Below are positions 7,560 to 8,414 of a DNA stretch of 8,414 bases, one piece after another. A program made the position numbers and the translations under genes. Under the pieces are notes generated by a model. That model saw only the letters and a program-made list of their open reading frames with translations. It ran no database searches and was not told the DNA's origin. This DNA comes from an uncultured Mycoplasma sp. Lineage in GTDB: Bacteria > Bacillota_I > Bacilli_A > Mycoplasmatales > Mycoplasmoidaceae. How positions within the stretch are numbered: the stretch's first letter is position 1; every line of letters begins with the position of its first letter. Location of the stretch: NCBI GenBank assembly GCA_947177535.1, contig CAMWUV010000019.1:1-8414 (forward strand), written 5' to 3'.

Positions 7560-8021
7560 CTATTTTTTCACTAAAAGTAAAACAGTATTAACTTGTACTT
7601 TTTTTATGTTTTCTTCAAATCTTGTAGCTTTCAAGCTAATATTTGTTTTCAGAATTTTTTCTAAATTTTGTTTAATAAAATTTTTAATTTCTTTTAAATA
7701 AATAAATTCACTAACAAAAGTAATATCAATATTAGCAATTTTGTAATTATAATCTTCAAGCATTTGTAAACATTTATTTAAAATTACAAAAGAATCAATA
7801 TTTTTATTTTTTAAATCCGTATCTGGAAAATAAGTTCCCAAATCATCTAAAGATAATGCACCTAAAATTGCTGAACTTATAGAATGAAAAATAATATCAC
7901 CATCTGAGTGAGCAACTATTTGGTATCCTAAATTAAAAAAAATACCACCAAGTTTTTGTTGCTTATCACTTTCAATAATTTTATGAATATCTATTCCATT
8001 CCCTATTAAAAAATTAGACAT
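7560..8021 (-). CDS. ispF: 2-C-methyl-D-erythritol 2,4-cyclodiphosphate synthase homologue (divergent)
   Basis: IspF closes the cyclodiphosphate ring in the MEP pathway of isoprenoid precursor synthesis. The 153-residue protein (family about 157-160) begins with GIDIH, giving zinc ligands D11 and H13, followed by AHSDGD (37-42) and H46, the third ligand. DLGTYFPDTD (60-69) is a family hallmark, and the NIDIT strand (97-101) also fits. The second half is unusual: the APK segment that binds the CDP part of the substrate is replaced by SEFIYLKEI (104-112), ATTTE is ATRFE (132-136), and the conserved GFTGRGEG loop is missing before the final VNTVLLLVKK. The start is well supported by AAGGAG 6 nt upstream of the ATG. 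It stands between two other transcription units, with no other MEP gene in view. Homology is clear; full catalytic activity is uncertain. Confidence 0.88.
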   Translation of the reverse strand: MSNFLIGNGIDIHKIIESDKQQKLGGIFFNLGYQIVAHSDGDIIFHSISSAILGALSLDDLGTYFPDTDLKNKNIDSFVILNKCLQMLEDYNYKIANIDITFVSEFIYLKEIKNFIKQNLEKILKTNISLKATRFEENIKKVQVNTVLLLVKK

Positions 8022-8027
8022 TAAAAA

Positions 8028-8033
8028 CTCCTT
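8028..8033 (-). promoter_or_regulatory. Shine-Dalgarno of ispF
   Basis: A full AAGGAG consensus lies 6 nt before the ispF ATG (8019-8021). It is the best ribosome binding site in the window and argues that this divergent gene is still translated. Confidence 0.85.
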
Positions 8034-8049
8034 AATCCAAAATATAAAA

Positions 8050-8083
8050 TAAAAAGTAAAAAGTAAATAAAAAAGTAAAAAAG
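8050..8083. repeat. Low-complexity AAAAAGTA-type repeats upstream of ispF
   Basis: The plus strand carries four loosely repeated AAGTA units within 34 bp, between the ABC-gene terminator and ispF, merging with the terminator's U-tract. A 13-mer in it, AAAGTAAATAAAA (8060-8072), recurs at 7501-7513 upstream of hpt. Any ispF promoter must lie here; a TATATT at 8041-8046 (minus strand) is possible but unconvincing. Confidence 0.45.
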
Positions 8084-8098
8084 TTAAACTTTTTTACT
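8074..8098 (-). terminator. Intrinsic terminator behind the ABC ATPase gene
   Basis: A perfect 10-bp stem (AGTAAAAAAG with CTTTTTTACT) closes a 5-nt loop and is followed on the minus strand by a T-rich run. It starts 5 nt after the ABC-gene stop codon (8104-8106) and separates that gene from ispF. Confidence 0.75.
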
Positions 8099-8103
8099 AC
8101 AAT

Positions 8104-8414
8104 CTAAATCATTTCTAATGGATTTTTATTTTCATATATTTGTTTAATTAATCCATTTTCAATTATTATAACTTGCTCAGCAATTTTAGCAATTTCTTTA
8201 TCATGAGTAATTAAAATAATTGTTGTATTATATTTTTTATTTACATCTTTTAAAATTTTTAAGATTTTTTTACTCATTGTTGAGTCAACCGCACCTGTTG
8301 GTTCATCTCCAAAAATTATTAAAGGTCTTTTAGCAACAGCTCTAGCTATTGAAACTCTTTGTTGTTGTCCACCAGATAATTCAGATGGATACTTTTTTTT
8401 ATGATCTTCTAAAC
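8104..8414 (-). CDS. ABC transporter ATP-binding protein, C-terminal part (cut by window edge)
   Basis: The visible 102 residues are the C-terminal half of an ABC ATPase that powers a membrane transporter. They contain the signature LSGGQQQRVSIARA, Walker B with the catalytic Glu (LIIFGDEPTG), a D-loop (AVDS) and the H-loop ITHD. Walker A lies outside the window. The IIFGDEPTGAVDS form and the short tail after the H-loop resemble MacB/LolD-type exporters, which in mollicutes usually work with an FtsX-like permease; the partner is not in view and the substrate cannot be inferred. Translation ends at TAG 8104-8106 and a terminator follows at once, so this is the last gene of its operon. Confidence 0.93.
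   Translation of the reverse strand, partial: LEDHKKKYPSELSGGQQQRVSIARAVAKRPLIIFGDEPTGAVDSTMSKKILKILKDVNKKYNTTIILITHDKEIAKIAEQVIIIENGLIKQIYENKNPLEMI

Noticed and set aside
7560..8021. ispF as a pseudogene.
   Set aside because: The frame is intact, the start has an excellent Shine-Dalgarno and the metal site is kept; motif loss alone does not show that the gene is dead.
8050..8098. CRISPR-like or tandem repeat array near 8050-8098.
   Set aside because: The units are very short, irregular and low complexity, with no spacers; they are explained by a terminator plus A/T-rich leader.

Overview
The window comes from a very AT-rich bacterium of the class Mollicutes (mycoplasma, mesoplasma or spiroplasma type). 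The decisive sign is that TGA must be read as tryptophan. Two long genes, secDF and ftsH, are cut into same-frame pieces under the standard code but become single uninterrupted reading frames under genetic code 4. TGA falls at expected Trp positions and TGG is also used occasionally. Short intergenic gaps, U-tract hairpin terminators and the gene content fit. An IspF-like (MEP isoprenoid pathway) gene leans towards a Spiroplasma-like lineage, but this is not proof.

Every gene is on the minus strand, so the window is read from high to low coordinates. At the right edge is the C-terminal part of an ABC-transporter ATPase (8104-8414), closed by a terminator (8074-8098). Next is an ispF-like gene (7560-8021) with a strong Shine-Dalgarno. 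A 139-bp AT-rich gap then carries a candidate -10 box and a perfect palindrome. The hpt-ftsH pair follows (7420 to 4509, 11 nt apart) and ends in a hairpin that overlaps the ftsH stop codon. A 118-bp gap with a candidate promoter precedes the secDF-apt pair (4390 to 576, 11 nt apart), which ends in another stop-overlapping hairpin. The left edge holds rnhB (541 to beyond base 1), whose ATG lies a few bases after that terminator.

The functions form three themes. Purine salvage is covered by hpt and apt. Membrane protein export and quality control is covered by SecDF and FtsH. The rest are single housekeeping genes: RNase HII, an ABC exporter ATPase and IspF. The most unusual items are a 1092-residue SecDF that lacks the acidic residues expected in the proton pathway of SecDF and has a greatly enlarged Ser/Asn-rich external domain, and an IspF homologue that keeps its metal site but lacks the usual CDP-binding and C-terminal motifs. 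I saw no mobile element, CRISPR array, tRNA or rRNA.
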